DNA of 64,000 nt from Rhizophagus clarus (lineage: Eukaryota; Glomeromycota; Glomeromycetes; Glomerales; Glomeraceae). Made by a program: the position numbers and the translations under genes. Positions 24,243-36,246 of this stretch are shown here, piece after piece (positions within the stretch are counted from its first letter, which is position 1; each line of letters opens with the position of its first letter). Below the pieces are notes generated by a model. It did not search any database. It saw only the letters and a list, made by a program, of their open reading frames with translations, and was not told where the DNA came from. The stretch covers positions 62,001-126,000 of the forward strand of contig BLAL01000285.1 in assembly GCA_015698045.1 (NCBI GenBank). The letters are read 5' to 3'.

Positions 24243-26436
24243 GGACCCAGAAATATACATATAGGGGTAGGGTCTACAGATGCGTCGTCATTATAGTGAA
24301 GTTAGACGGAGTAAGGTTTTGACTTGCGTATAATTCAGGATTTTTTTGTCCATAGTTAGTTTATTAAATTGCATAATTTTTATCAAAATTTTTATACGTA
24401 AGTATTCAGTTCGCGTAAAATTTGGTCGATCATATACTATATATATCGTAGATTTTTTGCTTTTCATATCAATTAATTAGATCGATCAAAAATAAGATGA
24501 GTTTTTTTGCTAATGTTGTTTTTTTGACTCAACAAAACTCTTCTATATTTTCCATTCCCATTTTTTTTTCTCATTTCCTCCTCCTTTCCCTTTTACTCTT
24601 TCCCCTTTACCTTACTCTCCAGTTGTCAGGTCTTTTCCCTTTCGTCTCTTTCCTCTCTATTGCTTTTCCCACAGCTCTCCTTTTCCCATAACTTTCCTTT
24701 TCTCCTGGCTTTTTCGTTTGGATACAAATTTCGGTAAGTACTAAGGAGAAAGTTTTTTTTAAATTTATTCTTTTAATGAAATGTTTATTAATATGTTTAT
24801 ATTTTATGTTTTTCTTTAGGCCGAGTCTTTGGACAAGAATAAAGGATAATTTTTAATTTTGAATTTTTCTTTAGCGAAACGTTCTACCAACGTTTCGATT
24901 TTCTTTTTTTTTTCAGGCAGCCTGATCTTTGGACGTGTGGTGATTTGGTAAGGGAATCCTAAATATTTTTTTTTAAAATTGATTTCTTTTATCGAAACGT
25001 TTTATTAACACGTTTTGACTTTATTCTCTTATTAGTTGGCTAGAACCTTTATCGCGTAGATTTCTGATTAAAAAAAAAACTTATTATGAGGAAATGATAA
25101 TAATTATCAGTTATACTGCATGACGCCAAGTGGCTATAAATTTCATTTTTAGTGGTATTTCGATCTGAATACTGTCCTGAAGATTTCAATTTTAGATGGC
25201 CTGGACACATAGGAGCGTGAATCTTTGGCCAGAACTTGGAACTTGCAACTTTTTTTGGGTCTAGATGTGTAAAGTAAGAAATCTGGAATTATTTTTTTTT
25301 ATATATTTCTTTTAGCGAAATGGTACTAACGTTTCAGTTTTCCTTTTTTTTAGACGTTTAACACGACTTAAGATCTTTGAAAACGTGAGATTTTGATATA
25401 TATATTGGCAAGTAAAAAATATGTTTTTTTTTATTATCTATTTTAGCAAACATTACTAACTTTTCGTTCTTTTTTCTCTTTAGGAGATTTTTTGGGTCAC
25501 TCTGGGCGTGGTAATCTGGAAAGTAAATATATATATATATTTTCTGTATATTTTTATTTATAACTATTAACTGTTCATTTTTTATTTCTTTATTTTTAGA
25601 CACGTTGGATCTCGGTAAATTGACTTCGGTTCTTTCTTTCTTTAGATGAGTTAGGACAAATGTATTTTTGTAAGAAAGTCTTTTTAGTAATTTTTTTTAT
25701 AGTCTTTTAATGAAACTCCTATTAACAGCTTCATTTCATTACTATTTTTTTTTAGATCACGATCTTTGGAGGTAAAAATTCATATTTTGAACGGCTTGAA
25801 TCTTAGGAACTTGGATTCTTTTTTAATTTGTCCCTTTAACAAAACACTTGCTAATGAACGGCATTCTAGACGCAAAAAAGTTATCAGGGTTAAGAACCAA
25901 CTATTTGTTTAATGTTATTTGGAAGCAAACTGCTGATATGGAGACCATAAAACGATAAAAAATGAGAATATTTTATTGGTTTTTCGCTTATTACTAATAG
26001 TTTTATTAGACTAAATAATAAAATATGATATCCGATATTTTAAATTAATGATAAATAAGTTGATAAATAAATAAATTATATATGTACAATATAAAATAAA
26101 TTTAATAAGTTAATAATATAACAATAAATATCCGTAAGGATTTCTTAAGTGCTAGTATTCTACAAACTTTTAGTTCCAAAGATCTGCTGAGGCGGGAACG
26201 GATTAATTATTGAAAATAAGAATTTTTTCTATATGGATTCTGGCTAGTGCAGCTTGAAAAGCTCAAGCTAGCTCGTAAGCCAGCTCGGCTAAATACTTGA
26301 TAGTCTGAAATTCTATTTGCGTATTTTTGCAGGATTTTCAATATCAGGTGTCAATTTTGCGTACCGTTCATTGCGTACAGATCATAATAAATTTTTTTCT
26401 CGTCACCTGACCCTTGTATATATATTTCTGGGTCCT
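24243..26436. mobile_element. hAT-like element carrying a micro-exon-like array (2.2 kb)
   Basis: Ends GGACCCAGAAATATACATAT and ATATATATTTCTGGGTCC are inverted, and GGTTATCA flanks it (24235-24242 and 26437-26444). The same ends bound the 233-bp element at 36014-36246, so both belong to one family. The long copy contains a pyrimidine-rich tract (about 24540-24715) and the repeated intron-like modules at 24734-25870. No transposase is seen. Confidence 0.8.
24734..25870 (+). other. Decayed array of intron/mini-exon modules
   Basis: Seven or so diverged modules of about 110-170 bases. Each has a conserved block like TTTTAGCGAAACG, then CTAAC and a pyrimidine run ending in AG (for example up to 24819, 24916, 25034, 25354, 25484, 25599 and 25755), followed by a short exon-like piece containing TCTTTGGA and often a GTAA donor (24734, 24948, 25275 and others). 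One clear mini-exon is 24917-24947 (31 nt). A hydrophobic ORF upstream (24497-24691) could be a signal-peptide relic. Frames do not join cleanly, so it is probably decayed. Confidence 0.45.
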
Positions 26437-28175
26437 GGTTATCATATGATTTTCGTATTGCAAAAGTGAATCACTTTTTTACACACATTTTTAATATTTT
26501 TGTATCTAATTTTATTGTGAACAATAAAGTCCGCTGTATAATACTATTCCACTTATATTAAAAAAATGTTTTTTTCCGCATCTTTCTGTATTTTCCTGCA
26601 TTTACTATGTTTTTAAAAGTGAATCACTTTTCTAGACAAATTTTTAATATTTTAGTATCAGATTTTTTTGTGAATCATAAAGATCGAAGTATAATGCTAT
26701 TCTATTGAATGTTTTAGCACATATTTTATAATAAAGAAGATTTTTCTGCATTTTTTTATATTAGTAAGATATATATTGTATATTGATATATAATTATGAT
26801 TCACTTTTCTGCATGTGTTTATAATATTTTTATACCAGATATTTTTATGAATCATGAAATTTAATGATATAGAATATTTTACAAAGAGTTCCAACAATCA
26901 TTTATATAAAATAATCAGTTTTTATTAATTAGATAGTTAAAATAATAAAATATAACCATAAACTATCTTATATACTAAATAAAATATGTATTAAAATTCT
27001 TCATAGAATATTCTGAAATTGATTTACAGAATTTATAAAAAATTCTAGCACAAAAAATATTATAAACATATGCAGAGAGTGTTTCACAGTTATACATCAA
27101 TATACTATATATATCTTAAGACAAAAAAAAATGCATAAAAAATCTTTTTTGTTATAAATGTATGTTAACCTTCAGTAGAATAATATTATATATTGAAATT
27201 TATGATTCACAAAAAAATCTGATACAAAATTATTAAAATTTCATCTAGAAAAGTGACTCGCTTTAAAAACATAGTAAAAATGCAGGAAAATTCAGAAAAA
27301 TGCAGAAAAAATTTTTTTTTAATATAAAGTATGTATTGAAATTTTCTGTCAATTAGTATTATACTTCGGACTTTATGGTTCATAAAAAAAATCTGTTACA
27401 AAAATATTAAAAATTCAAGAAAAGTGATTCATTTTAAAAACCCCAAAACCGTAGTAAAAATGCAGAAAGATTCGAAAAAAATCAAATGTTTAATATAAAG
27501 TAGATGCTGAAAATTTTAATATAATAATGTTATAAATTGAATTTTATGATTCACAAAAAATCTGATACACAATTATAAAAAATTCAAAATGCAATTTTCA
27601 AATAGAAAGTATGTATTGAAACTTTCAGTAGAATAGTATTATGTATTGAATTATACGATTCACAAAAAAAATCCGGTATAAAATTATTAAATATTCGTGA
27701 TTCACTTTTGCAATACGAAAATCACATGATAACCTCGCAAAATCGGATTTTCTCAATAATTTGAAAACGACAATAACTCAAACAGCTTCAGATTTTAAAG
27801 TTTATTAAACTTCCAAAGAGATTGCGTGCCTTCATATTATCAAGTTATGTAATAGTTTGTTAGAGGTCATACATCTGGAACAACATTGCGTGAAACTAAA
27901 ATAAAGAATGTACAGTAAAGGAGGACATAGCCTTTACTTCTTTCAGTATAAAACCTTAATCATCAAGGAAATAGTTAACGGTTACAAATCTATAAATTAA
28001 TCATAGCATAAAAAATAAGTAACCCATTATTAAATAAATTGAAATAAAAAGAAATAGAAAGAAAACAAGTACTATATGAATAATAAAAACAAAAATTAAG
28101 AAACTGTCTTTGACTAATAGAAAATCAAAAAAATTATTTGAAATCATAAAGTGAAATACAAACACACTCAATTAC

Positions 28176-28848
28176 CATATACAAGATCATCAAGCCTGTT
28201 CCCTACAAAAGTAAAGAAAATAGAAACGTTAAGTACGTTCTTTAGTATAATGATGAACTAGAGATGAGATCCGAATGAATCATGAATCCCGATCAATTTG
28301 TCAGCCAGATGATCAACAACTGAACTAAATCCAACTAATAAGTACTGTACCTTTCAAGGGCTGTACTATCAATTCTAAAGCGTCCGGGAGGTTTCTACAA
28401 AAGAAAAAAAAGTAAATAGATATTAGTAACATTGGCTGATGCTATTTGAAAAAATCTTTGCCGTTTAAAGTACCTTACAAAGTCATTCCATAGGTTCCAA
28501 GTGTTTGGAGGTCCCTACAAAAGAAAAAAAGTAAATGGATGTTACTAACGTTTACTAACTGGCATTTTTAATTAAAAGTAATCACCTTCCAGGGGCTGTT
28601 TCTTAGAAATGTCTGGGAATTCTTATTAAAAAAAAAGGTAAATTGACGTTATTTTAGTAATATCCTTATTTGAAAAGGAAAATTCCTATTTAAATACCTT
28701 CCAAAGGCCTTTCCAAATATCCTAAGCATAAGAAAGAAAGGTTTCTTTAGTATTTCGTGTCATTGAAGTCCTGACCGATTTTTAAACCCTTTAACACACC
28801 TTTTGCAAATTAAACAGTACAACCTAGTTGAATCTTGCGTAGACATGT
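28176..28848 (-). other. Candidate micro-exon gene (six exons of 24-49 nt)
   Basis: On the minus strand, six short segments are bounded by canonical AG and GT: 28848-28800 (49 nt), 28721-28698 (24), 28621-28586 (36), 28514-28479 (36), 28394-28351 (44) and 28202-28176 (27). Introns are 71-148 nt, and four of the acceptors read TTTTGTAG or TTTTTTAG. An ATG lies in the first segment (MSTQDSTRLYCLICK). Segments share C(T/C)TTGGAA-like cores, as in the plus-strand array at 24734-25870. Phases do not all agree, so splice choices or decay remain open. I recall that SP7-like effectors of Rhizophagus are built from repeat exons, but I see no proof of identity. Confidence 0.45.
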
Positions 28849-28910
28849 CTAAAAAAGAGAAAAATATGTATATAACAATAACTAAAAAAAAATTGGAAAA
28901 GGCAAATAAC

Positions 28911-29362
28911 TAGAGTTGGGCCGAAATATTTCGGCACTCAAATTGCCGAAATTCTTGCCGAAATCCCAAATTAAATTCTAGATTTCGGCAATGGTTTAAA
29001 ATTTCGACAATAACTTGAAATCAAATTTCTGAAACCTCAAAATATTGTCAAAGTGTCAAAATATCAAACTGTTGCTGAAATCCCAAACTATTGCTGAAAT
29101 CCCAGACTATTGTTAAAGCCTAAAATCGGGTGTCGAAATCCAAATATATCAACCATGTAGCAAAAGTATTTTGGTTCTTGGAATATAATAATCGCACAAA
29201 ATCTCAAATTCCAAACTTGTTAAAACTTCAAACTGTTGCTGAAATCCAAAAACAATGCCAAAATTCCAAATTATTACCGAAATACAACTCTAAAATTTAA
29301 TTTAGATTTCGGTAAGAATTTCGGCAATTTGATATGCCGAAATATTTCGGCGCCCAATTCTA
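28911..29362. mobile_element. hAT-like MITE (452 bp)
   Basis: Ends TAGAGTTGGGC and the complement of GCCCAATTCTA, flanked exactly by CAAATAAC (28903-28910 and 29363-29370). Long subterminal inverted zones rich in GCCGAAATATTTCGGC; the middle repeats ATTGCTGAAATCC-like phrases. No gene. Confidence 0.9.
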
Positions 29363-29370
29363 CAAATAAC

Positions 29371-30420
29371 ATAATTTCATAAGTTTAAAAAAAAATTAGC
29401 AGGTTTATGCGAAATACATATCAAAGTTATTCGGATGGGTTGTGTAGTAATCGAATGGGTTGAACGCGTTTTTTTTATTAAGTTATTTTTTGGTTTATGA
29501 TTAGTTAGATCCACTTTTTTTTATATTCACATGATGTGAATCACATGAATGCCAAACTTAATAGTACTTCGTAATAGGATTGATAAGACAGTTATCTCTA
29601 TTAAATCTAAATGAACTAAATTCGCGCATATGAAATAATAAACATACTTTTTATTATGTTTTAAAAATGTCAAACAAATCATTACGTATTTAAATCAATA
29701 AGTAAGTTGTCTTAATATTGATCTTCTAACTACTCTTTCTCAGACGAGAGTTTGTGATCTATCTTAAAGTCTATATAAATAGTTGACTCTTTGTTGCTAT
29801 AAATTTCTATTAAAAAGATTTCAAAAAATATATCAATAAATAACTAAAATAAGGTAAAGAATATAGAAAAATTATCAAAATGTTTAAAAATGTTTATCGA
29901 TAATATGTAAAAAAAGAAAGAAAAATGTATCGAAAATTTGAAATACGAAAATTTCTGCATGATTGCTTTGTTTTCTTTTATTTAAGAAAGTTCAACAAGA
30001 GGTCATAGAGGATTGATAAACTGTTCAATAACGTGTTACAGTGACCTTTTAATGTGATTGTGTGAAATATTTTGTTTCTGAAAGTCGTTTGAAATCGAGT
30101 ATGTGAGTTATGATTTGTAAAGGAAGAAAAGATTTTGAATGTCTGAATTAGTTGTCAGTATGACAAAATATTCAAAAAATTGAAATTAATTTCATTCGAA
30201 TTGAACAGATGAGCGGATGACAAACTATTTTTTGTAAGTCATAGAATTGTAATAAGTCCTTTTGATGCAAACTAATCACTTAAAATTAATCAAAATACGA
30301 TTTATCTTACCTAAATATGATCTAATAAAGAAATATCAATTTGTAAAGATTCTGTTATCAAATGAATTTATTATTTTCTACATTTATAGATAAGTATCTT
30401 AATATAATGATATTATAAGG
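29371..30420. other. Intergenic stretch downstream of a kinase
   Basis: AT-rich, with no supportable feature. Confidence 0.4.
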
Positions 30421-31745
30421 TTATAAATTAATACCTGAAAATTGCTTGCTTATTATATCATCATTTTGCATATAATAATCATCAGAATTTTTTGGTTCGG
30501 GAAGATTATTAAAGTCAAGTAATCTACTTGTATATATGGCCTCTGAATGTGTTTCATATGATAAAGAAAGTGCTATAGTTTTACTTGCTAAGAAATTATT
30601 GTTAATTTCTTCTGCTTCCTTAATTTGCTTTTTTAGTTCCATTTGACTATCAAACCAGCTCCACCACTTGTATAAGGTAAATTCAATTTCTCCTGCTGTT
30701 TGCCGATTTAATGGATCTGCATCTAAGCACTTCTTAATTAAATCCATAATTAATTGGGGTACTTTAATATTAAATCTTGGTCTAAGTCCTTGACAAATTT
30801 TCACTGCCAAAATTTTATCATGGCTTAAATTATGATACGGAGGTAATCCAGAAATTACTTCATACATAATTATACCAAAGCTATAAATATCGGCAGCCTT
30901 GGTTAATTTATGTCCTCTTAAAACTTCAGGGGCAATATAAGGTAAAACACCATATACAGTATTTGTATTTTCTAATTTGTCATAATTTGCAGGCTTACAT
31001 AATCCCATATCAGTTATAGAAGCATAATTTGAAAAATAAAGTATGTTTCCGATATGTAAATCTCGATGAATTAATTCTTCTCCATGAATTTTCTTAAGCC
31101 CATATGCAATACGCCATAAATCATGTAACTTAGTATGCCAACTTAATTTATTATAATATCTATCTAAATAATTTCGCAAACTTCCATTATCTGCATAATC
31201 TAAAACTATCATATAATTTTTTGTTTCTGGTTCTTGAGTTATTCCATAAATATTAATAATAGAAAAATTATCTTGAATTTTATGATGCAATGTAATCTAT
31301 ATATTTATTAAAAAAAAACAATTAATTAAATATATATTTTGAGTTTATTAAATAAATTAACTTATACCTCCTCGAGAAATTCCATTGTGACATTCCTTGA
31401 ATTATATAAACTTTTTAATGCTACATCTTTGTTCTGACATATTCTTTTCCAATTTTGTTTTTCAATATCCCAATTAGTTATAAATCCATCAATCCAATTT
31501 GCTTTATACACTTCACCAAACCCACCTTTTGCAATATATTTAATACTATAAAATCTATCATAAGATATCCACTCTAATACTTTTTCAGGATTGTTTGCAA
31601 ATAACTGAGAATTTTGAATAATTTTGTCAATATCATTGTTTCCACTAGTCCAATTTATAAAATTCTGTTGAAAACGTTTTGCGTTACATACTTTACACCA
31701 TTTATAATTTTCATCTGTTTGATTACATTTTTTACATAAGCTCAT
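30421..31745 (-). CDS. Serine/threonine-type protein kinase, two exons
   Basis: Exon 1 is 31745-31368 and exon 2 is 31296-30421, giving 417 residues. The intron is GT...TAG, phase 0, 71 bases. The N-terminus has two CxxC pairs (C4/C7 and C17/C20). The glycine loop AKGGFGEVYKANW (about 72-84), lysine K111 (VALKSL), HRD (203-205) with asparagine N210, DMG at 222-224 in place of DFG, APE (IAPEVL) and DIYSFG are all visible, so it is probably an active kinase of the tyrosine-kinase-like type. A short C-terminal tail follows with no further domain. It is a close paralogue of the left-edge exon and a more distant one of 41027-42367. Substrate and pathway are unknown. Confidence 0.9.
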
Positions 31746-31789
31746 AATTAGATAAATTATTTAAAAAGTAATGGTAATATAATATATCC

Positions 31790-31990
31790 AACAAGTCGTG
31801 CAAACCTTATTAAATGAATGAATATCTTAGATAATTATTTGATAAATAATGCTAATAATTTAACAGGCTTTGCAAGTCTTATCAAATAAATGGATACTTT
31901 ACTTTTGAAAAGTAATTCCAATAGTTAATTTAACAGTTTAAAGCATTATCAAATAAATTTTTTAAGAGTGATTCTAATAATTAACAATTT
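31790..31990 (-). repeat. Degenerate repeats upstream of the kinase
   Basis: Three diverged copies of a phrase close to CAAGTCTTATCAAATAAATG within about 200 bases of the promoter region. This could be a regulatory or a simple tandem duplication. Confidence 0.35.
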
Positions 31991-32984
31991 ATCGAAGAAA
32001 AGGGTATGGTTGCTTAAATTACGCCGATCAAATTCATGTGTGTACGCCATATTACATGCAGTATACATGCTTGAAGGATAGTGTAGCACAGAATATTAAA
32101 TTTGGTAATAGTTGATGTGGAATTACGACTAGCTGCATATGGTGTAACATAACAAGAAGAAGAGTGTGACATTATAATTTACTTTCAACTTATAATTGAA
32201 TTACACCGGACCAACTGGACCTAGTAATTTCGTTAGTCCAATGTTCCAATGACTAGAATTACAATCTATTAATTCGCGGATGACTGCATTTCGACAATTA
32301 TAAAGATGTATCCATCTGGATTAATTTTAATTCACTTCAATTCCTATTTTAGAAAATGAAGTTTTTCTCATAAATTTTAATGCGCATAAATCAAACAAAA
32401 TTTTGGATTAGTGGTTCGTAATTCTAGTCAGTTGCAATAATCTCTGACTATGTAAGGACGTTATTAGACGTAGAACATAAGTGGATGAAGGCTCATTTTT
32501 AGTTGATCAATTGTAGTTTAAAAATGTTCAATGCAAAAATTCTTCTGGAAAGGATTTAACACTATGCCACAACGACGATGTATTGTGGGATTAATTTCCT
32601 ATTTTGTAAAATTTATTAAATGTCATAATGAAAAGCATACATTTTATAATATAAACAAGCAAAACATATTAAACAAGTAGGTTAAATCTACAAACAACTA
32701 TAATGTATGTAAAAGACCACATTATTTTTAAAAAATGCATTCTCAGTAAAATGATCATTTTATCATGATATTGATACATAATACGTAATTATACATAAGC
32801 ATAACCTTTATAAAAAGATTCCCTGTGTTGAAATCATTGTCTTATTTATTTCTTTAATTATTAATTATTGCATTCAATTGTAAATTGAAAAATCTCGTTT
32901 AGATAAAAAGAAATTAATTAAATCATTACATAAAAAAACTAAAAAATGTAATTATGTATGTTTATGTTTATACACAGTAATGAC
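31991..32984. other. AT-rich intergenic stretch
   Basis: No gene or repeat that I can support. Confidence 0.4.
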
Positions 32985-33300
32985 GTTTTCAATAAATTTC
33001 AAAAATTGGACTGATAGTAATAAAGCTATTGACAAATTCATTTAAGTTACTACTCGGTCATCTTAATAAAAGATAAGTCTTTCCTTACTTTATCTAGGCT
33101 CTGTATAATCAAACATTTTAAATTACATAAAATTCTAATGGATTAGATTGTATCTTTGCGGTATACGACAAAAAAAGGAACGCCTCCATGGACAGGTTTG
33201 CGTTGAATATGTTCTCTCATGTTATAGATTCAGTGATATTTATTTATTCGGAATGATTTTGTTCATATTTTCAATAATGTTGGAAGCTAATACTAGGGAT
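32985..33300 (+). pseudogene. Scattered kinase relic
   Basis: Positions 32985-33043 translate as TFSINFKNWTDSNKAIDKFI, matching the exon-1 segment FINWTSGNNDIDKII of the neighbouring kinases. About 190 bases on, in another frame, SDIYLFGMILFIFS resembles the ADIYSFGIIMYEV segment of exon 2. The middle of the domain is missing. Confidence 0.55.
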
Positions 33301-34480
33301 CGGTCACTGATTTTCAGTTCAATTAATATTAATTACGAAACTATTCTACAGTTAAAATCTGTATTTTATTCTTTCAAATATTCTGACGAACTACACTTCA
33401 AAATGCGCTATTTCCTAATTGTTGTTTAAAAAAAATACATTAATTGGTTAAAAAAATCACTTACTAATGAATATTCCAACATTAATAATTTAAAAGCTCC
33501 TAAAATTATAAACATTAAATGATTTGGCGTTCTTTTCTAAAATAAAAATAAATGCGTGTCGAAATTCAAAAAGGAAATGCAAACAATGTACTTAATTATT
33601 AATTATTGTCAGAGTTTCCTTTTTTTGAATTGTAACATCACTTATATAATCACGCATGTTGTAGATCGTAAAAGAGTTCGCATAAACAATTAATGCAAGA
33701 TGTTGATCAATCATCAATCTTATAGGCTTATAGTATGCCTTCATTAAAATAAAAAAAAAAAATTGTAATAAAACTATTAAATGGATGCCAGCATGTAAAT
33801 ATATGAACAAAAATTTTTATCTTCTTTATTATTGCATTAGACTGATTTTTTAAATAAGATTTATTGCAAAGACTAACCATTTTTTAATTATTGTAATATT
33901 TTTTAAGATTTGTCAAAAATGGATCAGTATTTTTGCTTTTATCTGAACATACTCAGATTATAATGAAACAGAGGTGTTAAATAATAATTTAATATCAAAA
34001 TTATTTGTGACATTGTCTGCTCATCAACAAAACTATGAGGACCGGACATCCGAACTAGATCGGAAAATTTCACCGTAGGTGATCATCACATACTATGTCA
34101 AGGTGTGCAAAATTGCTGAATTGCACCAGTGGAACTAGAAGAAGCTCATTTATAAGCAAATATGCAGTTAAATTTGTGTAACATTGTTGCATGGATCATT
34201 TATTTCATAATGATTTAAAAATGGTCTATTTGTCCCTAAAAATTGGTAAATGTGACCCTTTTAACCATCAGAATCCATAAATATAAAATAGAAAATCTTC
34301 AAAGATTCCTATGTATTATATGGAATAAATAAGTCATATTCAAACACTCCTTAGACCTTAGGAGGTTAATTAGACCACCTTTATTTTTTAATTTCTATTA
34401 TGAACGCACTAATTGTACCAAAAATGACGCTTGATCAATTGTGCTTAGTAAACAAACTATACATAATAGCTATTCATAGA
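33301..34480. other. AT-rich intergenic stretch
   Basis: No supportable feature. Confidence 0.4.
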
Positions 34481-34739
34481 TTATGTTTATCTTTTAAATG
34501 TGCTATTAGATTAGTTGTATTTCCACCTTTCCGAATATAGCCATAAGCTCTTTTATTTGTATTTGCAAAATTTGATTCACAAATTTTACAATAGGTATGA
34601 TCACCATCTACACAAAAAAAAATGTTGTATGGCTGCGATTTTTTCATGTTAAAGCAATTTGGCGTTGGTTTTGTATGATAGTATCATTTTCACTGATAAT
34701 TGTTTCAGAGTCAGAAAATGTGGATGGTGAATTTGACAT
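34481..34739 (-). pseudogene. hAT transposase N-terminus relic with BED zinc finger
   Basis: From the ATG at 34739 on the minus strand, an acidic lead-in is followed by an in-frame TGA. After a poly-T run, a BED-type finger is readable: YCKICESNF, then GGNTTNLIAHLKDKHN (C-x2-C ... H-x4-H). Such fingers open many hAT transposases. The reading ends just after the last histidine and I see no catalytic part. It is the only trace of a hAT transposase in a window full of hAT-like MITEs. Confidence 0.7.
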
Positions 34740-35129
34740 TTTTAATAGTAAAAAAAGAATATGTGTTAGTTATTAGAGAATGAAGTGATTTAAACCACTG
34801 TGTGTGTGAATTATTTTATGAATTCATATGTGAATTTTCATGAATTCATATGGGAACTATTTTGATTATGATGTGATGTAGTTTGTTTGTAACCTAATCC
34901 AAATCTGTGGATGTAGATCATTGAAAGTGATTATTAAATATAATCAGAAACCAAGAACATAATTTCACTTGCGGCTAACTTTATTCAGTAAATTGATAAA
35001 TAAGTAAATATAAAACTGGGTGCATAAATTGGTTTCAACTGGTTTTGTAAAAACTGATTTGAAAAGGGTCAAACTGGTTGTACCCATTTTAAATTCAGTT
35101 TTGAAAAATGCAACCGGTTCTAAACTCTA
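34740..35129. other. Intergenic stretch with AACTGGTT-type repeats
   Basis: Positions about 35015-35125 repeat phrases such as CAACTGGTTTTG and AAACTGGTTG. Probably part of another eroded repeat; ends not found. Confidence 0.35.
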
Positions 35130-35282
35130 ATTTAGATTGATATTAGTTTCTACTCCATAACCAATCCATCTATGTATGCATTGTTCTTCGGGCATTACTA
35201 AACATTTGTGATGATTATAACTGGATCTAATTACACAATCACTCCAATTCTTGTTGTTCTTTAATTTCTGAGTAATGATTAG

Positions 35283-35564
35283 GGATGGCAACGGTCACGG
35301 TTATTAACCGGTCATGACCGGTTATGACCGTGACCGTTTAACCGACCGTTTAACCGACCGTTAACCGACCATTTAGCTAACTTTATCCATTTGACATTTC
35401 TTTTAACGAATTTAATCAATAAAAAAGTCAAATAACGTTTTTTTTTTTTGATTAAATTCGCTAACTAAAACACTTTTTAACGTTTTGTCTTGATTAAATT
35501 CGTTAAAAAGAAAAAAGTGGTCGGTTAAACGGTCGGTTAAACGGTCCGACCGTTGCCATCCCTA
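35283..35564. mobile_element. MITE of the GGGATGGCAACGGTC family, copy 2
   Basis: Ends GGGATGGCAACGGTC and GACCGTTGCCATCCC are perfect inverted repeats, flanked by TA on both sides (35281-35282 and 35565-35566), as in Tc1/mariner-type insertions. It lies inside the LINE relic. A homologous copy is at 1861-2220. Confidence 0.85.
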
Positions 35565-36013
35565 GTAATGATGATGTGTTGTTTTCCCCATTCTGTGATG
35601 GCGTTACATTGTAGGTTCCAAATGTGAATTCTAATCTGTGATTGAATTTCTTCACATATATCATTGATAAAAGTTTTAAATTGACCATTTAACGAATCCA
35701 TATAGGGATTGTAAGAAATTAAACCTATAATTATCTTGCCATAAACCTGAGATTTATCAACCATTCATCTATTAATCTCAAGAATCTAGCATGGTAATTA
35801 ATAGGATAATGTATCTGTAGTTCTTTTAAATGGACAAAATGATCCTTTTTCATAATTTTATACTATACTTCATTAACATATTGTCTTATCATTGTCAGGT
35901 TACAAGAACATCTTCACAGGTGTTCCAATTTTCTAAGTTCTATAATACTTGATATATTGGCTCAACTTATATAGATCTGGTTTTTTTCGATATAATTCTT
36001 TGAGTATTGGAAG

Positions 36014-36246
36014 AGGACCCAGAAATATATATATAGGGGTCAGGTGGCGAAAAAAATTTTTTATATGAGCTGTACGCATTTTTTCAGGGCCGGAATTACG
36101 ATAGTGCTAGTCAATTGCTAAATTAAGAAATAATTCTTTGACCAGCACTATCTAAAATTATTCACAAAAGGAAAGATCTACATGGTTTTTATGGTTCATT
36201 GTACGCAAACTCAAACCTGACCCTTTTATGTATATTTCTGGGTCCT
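36014..36246. mobile_element. hAT-like MITE (233 bp)
   Basis: Ends AGGACCCAGAAATATATATA and TATGTATATTTCTGGGTCCT are inverted, and ATTGGAAG flanks it exactly (36006-36013 and 36247-36254). It is a short relative of the 24243-26436 element. Confidence 0.9.

Larger units (their letters stand above)
24190..27790. repeat. Fold-back element with long inverted arms, split by a hAT-like insertion
   Basis: The outer arms contain GAGAAAATCCGATTTTGCGA (left, about 24215) and its complement near 27740. After the 24243-26436 insertion the left arm resumes with ATTTTCGTATTGCAAAAGTG, mirrored near 27700. The rest, about 26450-27770, is a giant imperfect palindrome centred near 27080. Each arm has roughly three diverged 150-170 bp units carrying AAGTGAATCACTTTT and GTGAATCATAAAG. 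No gene is seen. Exact outer ends are uncertain. Confidence 0.7.

Noticed and set aside
24497-24691. Hydrophobic 64-residue ORF as an independent gene
   Set aside because: It lies in a pyrimidine-rich tract that encodes Phe/Leu/Ser in any case. Kept only as a possible leader of the decayed mini-exon array.
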